64,000 bases of DNA from an uncultured Tateyamaria sp. (GCA_905480645.1 CAJQRC010000012.1:35515-99514); one strand, 5' to 3'. Shown: positions 36,118 through 45,829, numbered from the stretch's first letter. Translations and numbers: made by a program. Notes: generated by a model from the sequence alone, not told the origin.

Positions 36118-36927
36118 TTGACTTATAATATAAAATCAGCAGCTAATTTAACGCCAAATTCTCAAAGGTTTCTTGGTAAGTCAGTTTTGATTACTGGTGG
36201 TGCTGGAGGAATGGGTCTCGCGGCAACAAGGATGTTCGCGGCAGAAGGAGCGGAAGTATCTGTCCTTGACGTATCTCATGACGCTGGTCAGGCAATGATT
36301 CAGGATATGAGTGAGAAAGGTTATGATGTATTCTTTGAACAGGCAGACCTTTCTAAATCAAAAGAAATCAATGCAGGGATCGATGCTGTTCTCAGCAAAC
36401 GTGGCCGTATCAATACTTTGTTTAATCATGCTGGAACAATAATAGTAAAACCATTTCACGAAATGACTGAAGAAGAATATGACTTTTTGATGGATGTGAA
36501 TGTTAGATCAGCGTTTTTTGTTACAAAGCGCGTCGTCAATCACATGATGGAAAATGGTGGTGGATCAATTGTAATAACTGGATCTATCGCTTCAGAAAAA
36601 GCTTTTGTTTACGAAAGTCTCTATTGCATCACCAAATGTGCTACCCTCATGCTTTCTAACAGTATTGCAGCAGAATATCGAGAGTATGGGATCAGGTGTA
36701 ATGCCGTTTGTCCTGGTTTCGTCAAAACAGCCCACGGTCTTAGAGAAATTAATGAACTTGATGGACTGGGTCAAGAATGGGAAGACGGTGACTTAGCTGC
36801 CACTCAAGTAAGAATATGTGAGCCTGAAGAGGTTGCTGCAGCTGCGCTTTTCCTCGCTTCAGATGAAGCCAGCTTCATTAATGGCACTGCATTGTATGTG
36901 GATAATGGTTGGAATTCAAGAGGTTAG
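36118..36927 (+). CDS. Short-chain dehydrogenase/reductase (SDR)
   Basis: Classical SDR of 269 residues, different in detail from its divergent neighbour. Cofactor motif TGGAGGMGLA near 29, FNHAG in place of NNAG, catalytic Ser and Tyr-x3-Lys in ITGSIASEKAFVYESLYCITK, and C-terminal FINGTALYVDNGWNSRG. An Asp at the end of beta-2 (VLDVS) favours NAD. The likely start is TTG 36118, which has GGAGG 5 bases upstream; TTG 36106 lies within that ribosome site. It precedes the ProX-type transporter operon by about 250 bases. Confidence 0.87.
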   Translation: MTYNIKSAANLTPNSQRFLGKSVLITGGAGGMGLAATRMFAAEGAEVSVLDVSHDAGQAMIQDMSEKGYDVFFEQADLSKSKEINAGIDAVLSKRGRINTLFNHAGTIIVKPFHEMTEEEYDFLMDVNVRSAFFVTKRVVNHMMENGGGSIVITGSIASEKAFVYESLYCITKCATLMLSNSIAAEYREYGIRCNAVCPGFVKTAHGLREINELDGLGQEWEDGDLAATQVRICEPEEVAAAALFLASDEASFINGTALYVDNGWNSRG

Positions 36928-37176
36928 TCAACTATTAAAGATGAATAAATAACATTTTTGACAATTTAATTCCTAAATGGTGAGTGATTTAAGTTGCTTT
37001 TCTCAAGGTAAAATGCTGGACTTAATTGTTAGTAGTTAAAAAAGGTCGGTTTAGTCAAATGCGTTACTACTAGGTAAAAAATTAGTCTGACCTATCGCAA
37101 GAAGATAAATTTATGCTTCAGTTAATTCTTAACGGGAGGAGTTTTTCTTCATTACCATTGTTTGGAGGTATATTTA

Positions 37177-38142
37177 ATGAATCTTAATCTGAATTACTGT
37201 GCCAGCCTAGTAGCTGCTTCAGTGCTTTTTACCGCAACACCGTCATATGCAGGGAATGTTCCGGAATCTGATGACACAATTAAGATTATGACCGGAGATT
37301 GGACCTCCATCGGCCTTCAAGGTGAGATGATGCAACTCATTTTGCAAACTGTAGGCTATAATGCCGAGCTGGTGGTAGCCGATGATTCTGGTCGCTACCC
37401 TGGATTTGAAAATGGTGATTTACATATTTCCATGGAAACCTGGCAGACAACACAGCTCCAAAATTTGGAAAAATCTGTGGCGACTGGGAAAGTGTTGGAC
37501 ATGGGTGAAACAGGCCTCGCGGGTGTTGAGGACTGGTGGTATCCTTCATATATGAAAGACAGGTGTCCTGGTCTACCTAATTGGGAAGCTCTTAAAGGCT
37601 GTGCAGAAGTGTTTGCCACAGCCGACACTGCACCTAAAGGCCGTTACATCGGGGGACCAGTAAGTTGGGGAGATCATGATGAACGTATGGTTGCTGCATT
37701 AGATTTACCATTTGAAGTTATACATCCAGGAACTGACGCTGCGATGTTTGCGGAAATGAAGTCGGCATATGAGAGAGAAGCGCCTATTGTAATGTGGGTA
37801 TGGCAACCGCACTGGCTTACTTCAGTGTACGACGGTGAGTATGTACAATTTCCAAAATTCGAGGTGGATTGTTTTGATGACGCTGCATGGGGACCAAACT
37901 CAGCAGACACTTATGACTGTGGAAAGCCTTATGGATGGATCAAGAAAATGGCGTGGGCAGGTGGTGAAGATGTTTGGCCTTGCGCATATGAAATAGTCCG
38001 AAACTACAACATGGATAATGATACTTTGGCAGCGTTGTTGAAGAAAGTAGATTTAGAGGGAATGTCTTCTACTGATGTAGCAACAGAATGGTTGATGGCT
38101 AACGATGACAAATGGAAAGAATGGGCATCGTGCGCAATGTAA
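37177..38142 (+). CDS. Glycine betaine/TMAO-type ABC transporter substrate-binding protein, ProX-like
   Basis: Periplasmic OpuAC-fold receptor for a methylated amine, 321 residues. Signal peptide to about residue 25 (FTATPSYA). The mature part is rich in Trp, which in this family form a cage around the quaternary ammonium: METWQT, DWWYPSYM, VSWGDHDE, MWVWQPHW. Six Cys (DRCPG, GCAEV, VDCFD, YDCGK, WPCAY, ASCAM) suggest disulfides. The ATG at 37177 follows GGAGG. TMAO, betaine, choline and carnitine receptors share these features, so the exact ligand is open. First gene of the operon. Confidence 0.87.
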   Translation: MNLNLNYCASLVAASVLFTATPSYAGNVPESDDTIKIMTGDWTSIGLQGEMMQLILQTVGYNAELVVADDSGRYPGFENGDLHISMETWQTTQLQNLEKSVATGKVLDMGETGLAGVEDWWYPSYMKDRCPGLPNWEALKGCAEVFATADTAPKGRYIGGPVSWGDHDERMVAALDLPFEVIHPGTDAAMFAEMKSAYEREAPIVMWVWQPHWLTSVYDGEYVQFPKFEVDCFDDAAWGPNSADTYDCGKPYGWIKKMAWAGGEDVWPCAYEIVRNYNMDNDTLAALLKKVDLEGMSSTDVATEWLMANDDKWKEWASCAM

Positions 38143-38174
38143 ATGACTAAAAATCATCAAAATTTTAATAATTT

Positions 38175-38198
38175 TACGCCGGCGGTTTCGTCGGCGTA
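38175..38198 (+). terminator. Intercistronic hairpin after the ProX-like gene
   Basis: A stem of 10 pairs (seven G/C-rich pairs 38175-38181 with 38192-38198, then G-T and two more) and a 4-base loop lies 33 bases after the binding-protein gene, followed by TTTACC. It resembles the attenuators seen after the other two binding-protein genes. Confidence 0.75.
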
Positions 38199-38219
38199 TT
38201 TACCTTATTGGCCAATAAA

Positions 38220-40202
38220 ATGAAATTTAGAAGTGATGTTGTTTTACTTGAGCCCATGCGCCTGCTTTTGTGGGCTTTCTTTTTTACATTTGTTTTTTTC
38301 GTAATAAATATTGGTCCGGACTGGATGAGTAGCTTTCCTGAGGCTCTTATTTTTCCAGTAGCTGAAAAAGTTGGTTCAGGATTAAATTGGTTTGCGCGGG
38401 ATGCCAAAATAGCCGGCGTACCGATGCAAGAAATTACACGTAGTGTGGCGTCCTTTTTCGATCTAATTATCGACGCAACTGTGGTAGTTTTATCCAAAGG
38501 AATATTCACCGGCCGTGGCTTGAATGTGTCTCAATTGGTTCCACCGTTGTCATGGATGTCAATTGGAGGATGTCTAGCAATAGTTTCGTACAGATTTGGC
38601 GGGCGTAATCTGATAGTAATCACATCAATTGCTGTCCTTTTTTTAGTTCTTTTTGGCCTATGGCAAAATGCCATGGTAACTTTGGCTAGTGTGCTTGTGA
38701 GTGTTCTGTTAGCCATGGCAATTGGACTCGCACTAGGCATTTGGTCATTTAAAAGTCAAAATGTTGAAAATGTGACGCGTGGCGTCATGAATGTGATGCA
38801 AACTGTCCCAATTTTTTCATATTTAGTTCCAACCCTATTATTATTCGGGTACGGACCTAGCGCAGCTCTTGTTGCAACTGTAATTTATGCTCTGCCGCCA
38901 ATGGTTCATAATACTGTTTTAGCATTAAAATCTGTTCCAACTGAAACAACAGAATGTGGCGTCATGATAGGCTGTAGGCCACGACAACTCCTATGGCAGG
39001 TTCAGTTACCTGTTGCCCTTGGTAGGCTAGCCGTTGGTATGAATCAAACAATAATGATGACATTAAATATGGTTATAATTGCCTCAATGATAGGTGCCGG
39101 TGGACTTGGGTTTAATGTTTTACAGGCTTTAAGAAAGCTTGATATTGGTTCCGGGCTAGAGGCTGGTATGGGAATTGTTGCATTAGCTATTATCCTTGAC
39201 CGAATAAGCCAAGCTGCAGCACAGCGCGCAGCGAACGGCAAACATTTGGAACCTGGTCAAAGGCCTCTGTGGCAATTGCTGGTTGTTTGGCTTATATTTT
39301 CTTCTGTAATAGCATTCATTTTTACACCTATGCAAACTTGGCCCGATGCATGGGAAATATCCACCGCCAGCTTTTGGAACGCTGCGGTAACCTGGGTTAA
39401 TATGAATTTGTTTGATATTCTTGAGGGGGCACGTAACTTCGCACTTCTTGAAATTATGCGACCATTCAATCGTTTTTTGCAAAGTGCCCCATGGAGTTTG
39501 GTTGTAGCGTCTGTAGTGGCTTTAGCTTTTTATTTGGGGGGCTTTAAGCTTGCGGTTTATTGCGCGCTACTTATGTTTTTCATATTGCTCACCGGTTACT
39601 GGGCGCCAGCTATGGCCTCCGTGTATTTGATCACTATTTCTGTGCTGATGGCGGTTATGATTGGTTATCCTATAGGTTTTTGGCTTAGCTCACAGCCTCA
39701 GCTTAAAGATACTGCAAATTTCATTTTGGATACGATGCAAACTCTGCCAACTTTGGTTTATCTGTTACCTGCCGTTATGCTATTCAGAATTGGTGATGTT
39801 TCTGCCGTAATTGCTGTAATTTTATATGCTTTGGCACCTGCTGTGCGTTACGCGATGGTTGGTATGTCCCAGGTTTCACCAGCATTATTAGAGGCTGCTC
39901 AAATATCTGGTTGTACACGCTGGCAAACTTTAAAATGGATACGTTTTCCTGCTGCGCTTCCAACACTTTTAATTGGAGTTAATCAAACAATTATGATGGC
40001 ATTTTCCATGTTAATAATTGCTGCGCTTGTGGGCACCAAAGATTTGGGACAGGAAGTGCTAATTGCATTGAACAGATCGCTTGTCGGCGAGGGACTCGTT
40101 GCTGGTTTTTGTGTGGCTTGCTTGGCCTTAATATCCGATGGGCTCCTTAAAGCTGCAGCATCAAAAGCTGAAGTGAGTACCATTAGAAAGATGAACTCAT
40201 GA
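38220..40202 (+). CDS. Glycine betaine/TMAO-type ABC permease with two fused ProW domains
   Basis: A 660-residue inner-membrane protein containing two complete BPD_transp_1 domains, about residues 130-345 and 415-650. The EAA-like loop appears twice, as TECGVMIGCRPRQLLWQVQLP and as LEAAQISGCTRWQTLKWIRFP, and each is followed by NQTIMM. Normal ProW has one domain and dimerises, so here one polypeptide supplies both halves of the channel. Similar long permeases occur in marine alphaproteobacterial TMAO/betaine systems. The ATG at 38220 has no good ribosome site; TTG 38208 is the alternative. Confidence 0.88.
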   Translation: MKFRSDVVLLEPMRLLLWAFFFTFVFFVINIGPDWMSSFPEALIFPVAEKVGSGLNWFARDAKIAGVPMQEITRSVASFFDLIIDATVVVLSKGIFTGRGLNVSQLVPPLSWMSIGGCLAIVSYRFGGRNLIVITSIAVLFLVLFGLWQNAMVTLASVLVSVLLAMAIGLALGIWSFKSQNVENVTRGVMNVMQTVPIFSYLVPTLLLFGYGPSAALVATVIYALPPMVHNTVLALKSVPTETTECGVMIGCRPRQLLWQVQLPVALGRLAVGMNQTIMMTLNMVIIASMIGAGGLGFNVLQALRKLDIGSGLEAGMGIVALAIILDRISQAAAQRAANGKHLEPGQRPLWQLLVVWLIFSSVIAFIFTPMQTWPDAWEISTASFWNAAVTWVNMNLFDILEGARNFALLEIMRPFNRFLQSAPWSLVVASVVALAFYLGGFKLAVYCALLMFFILLTGYWAPAMASVYLITISVLMAVMIGYPIGFWLSSQPQLKDTANFILDTMQTLPTLVYLLPAVMLFRIGDVSAVIAVILYALAPAVRYAMVGMSQVSPALLEAAQISGCTRWQTLKWIRFPAALPTLLIGVNQTIMMAFSMLIIAALVGTKDLGQEVLIALNRSLVGEGLVAGFCVACLALISDGLLKAAASKAEVSTIRKMNS

Positions 40203-41248
40203 GTAAAAATTCGATAGAAAATGAGAGACCAGTAATAAGTTGTCTTAATGTCTGGAAAGTTTTTGGGGCTAATGCAACTGATTTTGAAAAAGAAAAATTG
40301 GATAATCTTAATGAGAACACTTTAACTGCAAAAAAATGGACTGCCGCAGTTTGTGACGTTTCGTTTGACATCGGCCGAGGGGAGGTATTCGTTATTATGG
40401 GCTTATCGGGCTCGGGCAAGTCTACGATGGTCCGATGTATGTCTCGCTTGATAGAACCTACTAGCGGAGACGTAAATATAGAAGGTGAAAATCTTCTATC
40501 AGTTTCAGATGAAAAGTTAATAGAAATCAGACGCCAAAAAATGGGTATGGTTTTCCAACACTTTGCTCTTTTACCCAATCGTGATGTTTTAGGAAACGTT
40601 GCTTTTCCGCTTCAAGTGCAAGGAATTTCAAGAAAGGAGCGTGAAGTAAGGGCTTCTGAGATGATCTCATTAGTTGGTTTGGAAGGAAGAGAGAATTTCT
40701 TCCCGGCTGAATTGTCTGGAGGCCAACAGCAACGCGTTGGCATTGCACGAAGTCTCGCAAGTAATCCGTCAATATGGTTTTTAGACGAGCCTTTTTCGGC
40801 CTTAGATCCACTTATTAGGTCTGATCTCCAAGATGAGTTGTTAAGACTTCAAGCACAACTTAACAAAACTATCGTTTTTATTACTCATGACTTGGATGAA
40901 GCTATAAAAATTGCAGACAGAATAGCAATTATGGACCAAGGGCGCATAGTACAAATTGGTACGCCTGAAGATTTAATCATGAGGCCCGCAAATGAATATG
41001 TGGCGAGGTTTACCAAGGGAGTTCCAAAATCAAAGGTAGTCAAAGTGTCTACTATTATGAAACCTGTGGCTGGAAACCATGCAAAAACCTCCTCATTTTT
41101 GAATATAAACGACAGAGTAGCCGACGTTGCTGATATATTGACCAAGACGCAAGAAGCCATAGGTGTGCGAAATGATGGAGGCGATATTGTTGGCGTTGTG
41201 GATCGAGAAACCTTTATTCGAATTTTGGCCGGAGCAGATATCAAATGA
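40199..41248 (+). CDS. Glycine betaine/TMAO-type ABC transporter ATPase, ProV-like
   Basis: A 349-residue ATPase energising the ProX-ProWW importer. Walker A GLSGSGKST, Q-loop FQHFALLPNRDV, signature LSGGQQQRVGIARSL, Walker B WFLDEPFSALDP, H-loop THD. The ProV-type C-terminal tail includes a CBS-like segment (LNINDRVADVADILTKTQEA) that in relatives senses ionic strength. The ATG overlaps the permease stop (ATGA), and its own stop overlaps the next start in the same way, so the genes are translationally coupled. Confidence 0.92.
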   Translation: MSKNSIENERPVISCLNVWKVFGANATDFEKEKLDNLNENTLTAKKWTAAVCDVSFDIGRGEVFVIMGLSGSGKSTMVRCMSRLIEPTSGDVNIEGENLLSVSDEKLIEIRRQKMGMVFQHFALLPNRDVLGNVAFPLQVQGISRKEREVRASEMISLVGLEGRENFFPAELSGGQQQRVGIARSLASNPSIWFLDEPFSALDPLIRSDLQDELLRLQAQLNKTIVFITHDLDEAIKIADRIAIMDQGRIVQIGTPEDLIMRPANEYVARFTKGVPKSKVVKVSTIMKPVAGNHAKTSSFLNINDRVADVADILTKTQEAIGVRNDGGDIVGVVDRETFIRILAGADIK

Positions 41249-42114
41249 CAGCTTTCCAGCAGGAGGGGCGGATTAAGGTCCAAGGTGGTAAGGTTTGGTA
41301 TGGGGTTGTGGGATTTTTTGAGGGTAACCAACCACCTTTGATAGTAGTGCACGGTGGGCCGGGAATGAGCCATAACTATCTGTTGTCTTTAAAAGATGTT
41401 TCAAAAAACCGTGCTGTCATTTTTTACGATCAACTTGATGCTGGCAAATCAGATAAACCGGATGATCCTGACAACTGGAATCTACCAAGATTTTTAGATG
41501 AAATTAATTGTATTTGCGCTGAACTCTCAATTGAAAAATTTAATTTATTTGGCAATTCTTGGGGTGGAACAGTTGCTGCCGCATATGCTGCGCAAAAGCC
41601 CTTTGGATTAAATAAGTTGATCTTATCAAGCCCGCTAATCAAGACGTCCGTTTGGGTAGAAGATAATGAATTACATCGCAGTAATTTACCGATAGAAATT
41701 AAGATCATTATGGAAACATGCGAAAATAATGGTGACACCGGCAGCGAGGCATACATGAACGCTGTTGATCAGTTTAATAAAAAACACTTTTGCCGAGTTA
41801 ATCCATGGCCTGATGGATTAGTGCAGACGATGAATTTGCTGAATGTCAATTGTTACCAGAAAATGTGGGGTCCAACAGAATTTATGTGTACTGGATTACT
41901 GAAAAACTATGATGGTAGTAAAGATTTATACAAAATTGAGGTTCCAACGCTAGTAACTTGCGGAAAGTTTGATGAAGCAACACCGCAAAGCACAGAAAAA
42001 TTTTCAAAGATGATACCTAGAAGTGAATTTAAAGTTTTTCAAAAGTCATCGCACTTAGCATTTATTGAAGAACAAAATGCTTACATGTCGGCAATTAATA
42101 ATTTTTTAAACTAA
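41245..42114 (+). CDS. Alpha/beta hydrolase, proline iminopeptidase-like (peptidase S33)
   Basis: A 289-residue alpha/beta hydrolase. The oxyanion region HGGPGMSHNYL is near residue 37, the nucleophile elbow GNSWGG near 107 (Ser nucleophile), and a late His in SSHLAFIEE. These match the S33 proline iminopeptidase group, whose members also include amidases and esterases. Its start overlaps the ATPase stop (ATGA), so it belongs to the importer operon and probably acts on the imported compound, perhaps releasing an amine from an amide or ester. The reaction is inferred. Confidence 0.85.
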   Translation: MTAFQQEGRIKVQGGKVWYGVVGFFEGNQPPLIVVHGGPGMSHNYLLSLKDVSKNRAVIFYDQLDAGKSDKPDDPDNWNLPRFLDEINCICAELSIEKFNLFGNSWGGTVAAAYAAQKPFGLNKLILSSPLIKTSVWVEDNELHRSNLPIEIKIIMETCENNGDTGSEAYMNAVDQFNKKHFCRVNPWPDGLVQTMNLLNVNCYQKMWGPTEFMCTGLLKNYDGSKDLYKIEVPTLVTCGKFDEATPQSTEKFSKMIPRSEFKVFQKSSHLAFIEEQNAYMSAINNFLN

Positions 42115-42279
42115 TCAGTGACATCTATAAACATGTATATCATTGGTACCGAAGTACTTCAGAAATTTCAGTATACAATGTATTAAAAATTTAATTTACG
42201 ATTAATTCCGCAAATATTAGTGCAGTGCTCCTATGCAGAGCTTGGCTATAAACAATAACTCAGCTTACGAGGATTGCAG

Positions 42280-44712
42280 ATGGTTACTGAAAAGTCTTCC
42301 CAAATAATTATAGTTGGTGGCGGCATTATAGGCTGTTCAACCGCCTATCATCTTGCAAAGATCGGTTGCGAAGTACTTCTACTAGAAAAAGCAGCCCTAA
42401 CTTCTGGTTCAACATGGCATGCAGCTGGCCTGGTCGGACAGTTGAGATCAAATGCTAACATTACTCAACTTTTAGGCTATTCTATAGAGCTTTATGACTC
42501 ACTTGAAAGAGAGACAGGGCTTGCTACTGGCTGGAAGAAAAATGGTGGTCTACGGTTAGCCTGCAACGAAGAGCGTTGGACCGAGGTGAAGCGTCAGGCG
42601 ACAACAGCGCATTCCTTTGGATTAGAAATGGAGCTCTTAACGCCAAAAGAAGCGAAAGACCTATGGCCACTAATGGAAATTAACGATCTGGTAGGGGCTG
42701 CTTTTTTGCCGACTGATGGCCAGGCGAATCCGTCGGATATAACTCAAGCATTAGCTCGTGGGGCGCGTAATAGCGGAGCAACGCTAGTTGAAAATTGCCC
42801 TGTAAACGAGATTATTATTGAAAATGATAAGGTAGTTGGCGTTCAAACTACAAACGGATTTATAGGATGTGAAAAGCTAGTTCTATGTTGTGGACAATGG
42901 ACACGTAATCTGGCCGCAACTATTGGTGTTAGCGTACCTTTAGTTTCTGTTGAACATCAATACCTGATCACAGAACCGTTTGGTGTACCTTCAAATTTAC
43001 CGACCCTTCGTGATCCCGATAGACTGACCTATTATAAAGAAGAGGTTGGGGGGCTTATAATGGGCGGATATGAGCAAAATGGCATACCTTGGGCTCAAAA
43101 AGGTATTCCTGAACATTTTGAGTTTCAGCTTTTAGAGTCCAATTTTGATCATTTCGAACAACTAGTAGATTTGGCGTTGCCGCGAGTGCCTAAATTGGAG
43201 GAGGTGGGTGTTAAACAACTTCTGAACGGGCCAGAAAGTTTTACACCGGATGGTAATTTCATTATTGGTGAAGCGCCGGAGATGGCAAATATTTTTGTTG
43301 GTGCTGGCTTTAATGCCTTTGGTATTGCTGCCGGTGGCGGGGCTGGAATGGCTCTTGCAGAGTGGGTAGCTATTGGTGCGCCTCCTTATGATTTATGGTC
43401 TGCGGACATTCGTCGTTTTGGTTCGCCTCATAAAGAGATCGATTGGGTGCGAACACGAACATTAGAGGCCTATGGTAAACATTATACTATGGCATGGCCG
43501 TCTGAAGAAAATCAAAGTGGTCGACCATGTCGCCGCTCGCCGCTCTATGAGGTCCTCAAAGATGATGGAGCAGTTTTTGGAGAAAAACTTGGTTGGGAGC
43601 GTCCTAATTGGTTTGCCGAGAAGGGTGAGGACGCTTTTGATGTTTATACTTTTGAACGACCTAACTGGCACACCGCCGTTGGTCGAGAACACAGGGCCGC
43701 TAGAGATGCTGCTGTCTTGTTCGATCAAACGTCATTTGCAAAATATAGTTTGACTGGTGATGACGCAGAAGCGGCATTGCAGTGGATAGCTTCTAACAGA
43801 GTAAGCAAACCTGTAGGGACAATAATATACACGCAAATGCTTAATGATAAGGGTGGCATAGAATGTGATTTAACGTGTGTCCGTAAAAGTGAGACGGAGT
43901 ATTATATTGTTACGGGCACAGGTTACGCGACCCATGACTTTAATTGGATTGAACGTAATATACCTTCTGGACTGAATGTGGATCTGGTCGATGTAACCTC
44001 ATCCTATGCAGTCCTTTCTCTCTTTGGCCCAGAGTCTCGTAACATCTTACAGATTATTTCTAAAAAAGATTTGAGTAACGAAAGTTTCCCGTTTGGGCAT
44101 GCAAAGGAAATTGATGTCGCAGGGCACCCAGTTTTGGCTATGCGTGTTACTTATGTCGGTGAATTGGGATGGGAGTTACATTTTCCCAAAGAACATGCTT
44201 TAGAAATTTACAGCGCGATTCATGAAGTTGGTAAACCTCTGGGACTACGAAACGCAGGGTATCGTGCTATCGAAACATTGCGCCTGGAAAAGGGCTATCG
44301 CGCTTGGGCATCGGATATAGGTCCCGATCATACACCAGATGAAGCAGGCCTTGGCTGGGCTTTAAAAATGAAGTCAAATATATCGTTTAAAGGTAGATCT
44401 GCCGTAGCAGAACAGCGACAAAACGGCGTGAAGAAAATCATGGCAACCTTTACAACGGAGCCAACGGTTATTCTATCCGGTAGGGAAACAATTTATAGAA
44501 ACGGAGAGCGTTGCGGGTGGTTGAGCTCTGCAGGTTATGGTTACACAATTCAAAAATCTATCGGTATGGGCTATGTGCGAAGTGATGATTTCATAGATGA
44601 TGATTATGTATTGAACGGGTCTTATGAGTTGGAGGTGGCTACTATACGCGTTAAGGCGAATATTACCTTAGAGCCATTGTACGATCCTAAAATGGAAAAA
44701 GTTAGAGGCTGA
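42280..44712 (+). CDS. Dimethylglycine/sarcosine dehydrogenase-like flavoprotein with GcvT domain
   Basis: An 810-residue oxidoreductase: N-terminal FAD-binding DAO domain (IIVGGGIIGCSTAYHLAK), FAO_M linker near 380-430, and a GcvT-type folate-binding domain from about 440 to the end (GGIECDLTCVR, GYRAIETLRLEKGYRAWASD, DEAGLGWALKMKS). The stretch STWHAAGLVGQLRS has the His47 to which FAD is covalently bound in dimethylglycine dehydrogenase. The family demethylates N-methyl amino acids, giving methylene-tetrahydrofolate. GAGGA precedes ATG 42280. It follows the betaine-type importer and has a paralogue at 58571-60988. Confidence 0.9.
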   Translation: MVTEKSSQIIIVGGGIIGCSTAYHLAKIGCEVLLLEKAALTSGSTWHAAGLVGQLRSNANITQLLGYSIELYDSLERETGLATGWKKNGGLRLACNEERWTEVKRQATTAHSFGLEMELLTPKEAKDLWPLMEINDLVGAAFLPTDGQANPSDITQALARGARNSGATLVENCPVNEIIIENDKVVGVQTTNGFIGCEKLVLCCGQWTRNLAATIGVSVPLVSVEHQYLITEPFGVPSNLPTLRDPDRLTYYKEEVGGLIMGGYEQNGIPWAQKGIPEHFEFQLLESNFDHFEQLVDLALPRVPKLEEVGVKQLLNGPESFTPDGNFIIGEAPEMANIFVGAGFNAFGIAAGGGAGMALAEWVAIGAPPYDLWSADIRRFGSPHKEIDWVRTRTLEAYGKHYTMAWPSEENQSGRPCRRSPLYEVLKDDGAVFGEKLGWERPNWFAEKGEDAFDVYTFERPNWHTAVGREHRAARDAAVLFDQTSFAKYSLTGDDAEAALQWIASNRVSKPVGTIIYTQMLNDKGGIECDLTCVRKSETEYYIVTGTGYATHDFNWIERNIPSGLNVDLVDVTSSYAVLSLFGPESRNILQIISKKDLSNESFPFGHAKEIDVAGHPVLAMRVTYVGELGWELHFPKEHALEIYSAIHEVGKPLGLRNAGYRAIETLRLEKGYRAWASDIGPDHTPDEAGLGWALKMKSNISFKGRSAVAEQRQNGVKKIMATFTTEPTVILSGRETIYRNGERCGWLSSAGYGYTIQKSIGMGYVRSDDFIDDDYVLNGSYELEVATIRVKANITLEPLYDPKMEKVRG

Positions 44713-45012
44713 TAGTTTTTGTTATTTAAAGCAAAACTGACTGAAATTTAGACTTTGAAATTCAATTTTTAAGATTTTGATGAGTTAAATTGGGAATATC
44801 AGAGTTCTTAATTGTGATAAGCCCAACTTTGTCTCTGATGATATTTATTAATTGGGAGATTTAATCTCCATATTTCCAGTCTTACCTTATGATTTTAAAT
44901 TTTGGCGTAAATTCTAAAATATTTGGCATAAAATCCAAAATCTATTTTATTTGATATGATACTTTCTTTTGCAGTGTGAACAATATTGCTTGCTTATAAA
45001 TGGAGAAGGATA
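44713..45012. other. Intergenic region with two TTTGGC motifs
   Basis: About 300 AT-rich bases. TGGCGT (44903-44908) and TGGCAT (44924-44929) stand 21 bases apart in similar AT-rich surroundings, about 85-110 bases before the lipoprotein start; comparable motifs occur upstream of the FGE and HAD genes. No gene seen. Confidence 0.4.
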
Positions 45013-45234
45013 ATGAAACAGATATTGATACCACTTGTCAGCCTTAGTGCGTTAGTTGCTTGTGACATGAATGGTGATGCTGGTACTGAAGGCTCAGGTT
45101 TATGGAGCATTCGATACAAAAGTGCTGAGGAACAAATCACCTATTTTACTCTTAAGTGCGAAAAATATGGCTATGAGCAAAATACTGACGCGATGCGTGA
45201 CTGTGTTGCAGATGAAATGCGTAACATCGATTAA
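45013..45234 (+). CDS. Small lipoprotein of unknown function
   Basis: A 73-residue lipoprotein: MKQILIPLVSLSALVACDMN is a signal with a lipobox ending in Cys17. The mature part of about 57 residues is acidic with two Cys (LKCEKYGYEQ, MRDCVADEM). The ATG at 45013 follows GGAGAAGG. Asp at the +2 position after the lipid-anchored Cys (CD) is the classical inner-membrane retention signal. No family recognised. A strong hairpin follows the gene. Confidence 0.68.
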   Translation: MKQILIPLVSLSALVACDMNGDAGTEGSGLWSIRYKSAEEQITYFTLKCEKYGYEQNTDAMRDCVADEMRNID

Positions 45235-45241
45235 GTCTTTT

Positions 45242-45283
45242 AATATAGCGGGTGAAAAATATATGAATATCACCCGCTATATT
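45242..45283. terminator. Hairpin between convergent genes
   Basis: A 14-base-pair stem (45242-45255 with 45270-45283) and a 14-base loop lies between the lipoprotein stop and the end of the opposite-strand acetyltransferase, overlapping the last codons of the latter. No long T-run follows on the plus strand. Confidence 0.7.
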
Positions 45284-45723
45284 GTCAGGCTGTATAGTAT
45301 GAAATCAGTTTTTTTATTATACTTGTCGTACAGAGATCTAGCAGTGTAGTTGGATTCTTGCGTCAGCCAACGGACGCCAGAAAGATTACGAGAACGGGCA
45401 AAGTCTAACACCTGATCTATCAGTGCTTTTCCAACACCTAACCCACGACTGTCGGGTGAAACGTAAAGATCGCTGAGATAACAAACCGTATTGCCGCTCA
45501 AGGATCGATGCATCAACTGATACTGTGTAAACCCTAAAGTATTTCCACTTTTATCCAGTGCTATATCGCACCAAAAATTATTATTTAAGTCAAAAATCCA
45601 ATTCCAAACTTCATCTAATTTTTCATCCTTGACTGACGTTTTATAAAATTCTGCATAAGCCTGAAACATACGTTCCCAAACAGATCGATCTTTTGTTTCA
45701 AGGGGGCGGATAGTTAGCTTCAT
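45277..45723 (-). CDS. GNAT-family N-acetyltransferase
   Basis: A 148-residue acetyl-CoA-dependent transferase. The acetyl-CoA pyrophosphate loop is SRGLGVGKALI in the segment LYVSPDSRGLGVGKALIDQV (about 90-110), followed by WLTQESNYTARSLYDKY, which is the typical motif B. The start at 45723 (MKLTIRPLETKD) follows AAAGG; the upstream 19 codons lack a ribosome site. The acceptor is unknown. Its end converges on the small lipoprotein gene. Confidence 0.85.
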   Translation of the reverse strand: MKLTIRPLETKDRSVWERMFQAYAEFYKTSVKDEKLDEVWNWIFDLNNNFWCDIALDKSGNTLGFTQYQLMHRSLSGNTVCYLSDLYVSPDSRGLGVGKALIDQVLDFARSRNLSGVRWLTQESNYTARSLYDKYNKKTDFILYSLTI

Positions 45724-45829
45724 TTGTATAGCCTTTAGTTTAGCTCGCAAACAATCACGGCAAAAAACTTGCGTATTCACTTTTTATTAGGTGAATATTA
45801 ATCAAGTGAGATCTGAATTGAATTACTTT

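Noticed and set aside
37177..41248. Naming the betaine-type importer as TmoXWV (TMAO)
   Set aside because: The double permease is compatible, but no TMAO demethylase or TMA monooxygenase gene is seen in the window.
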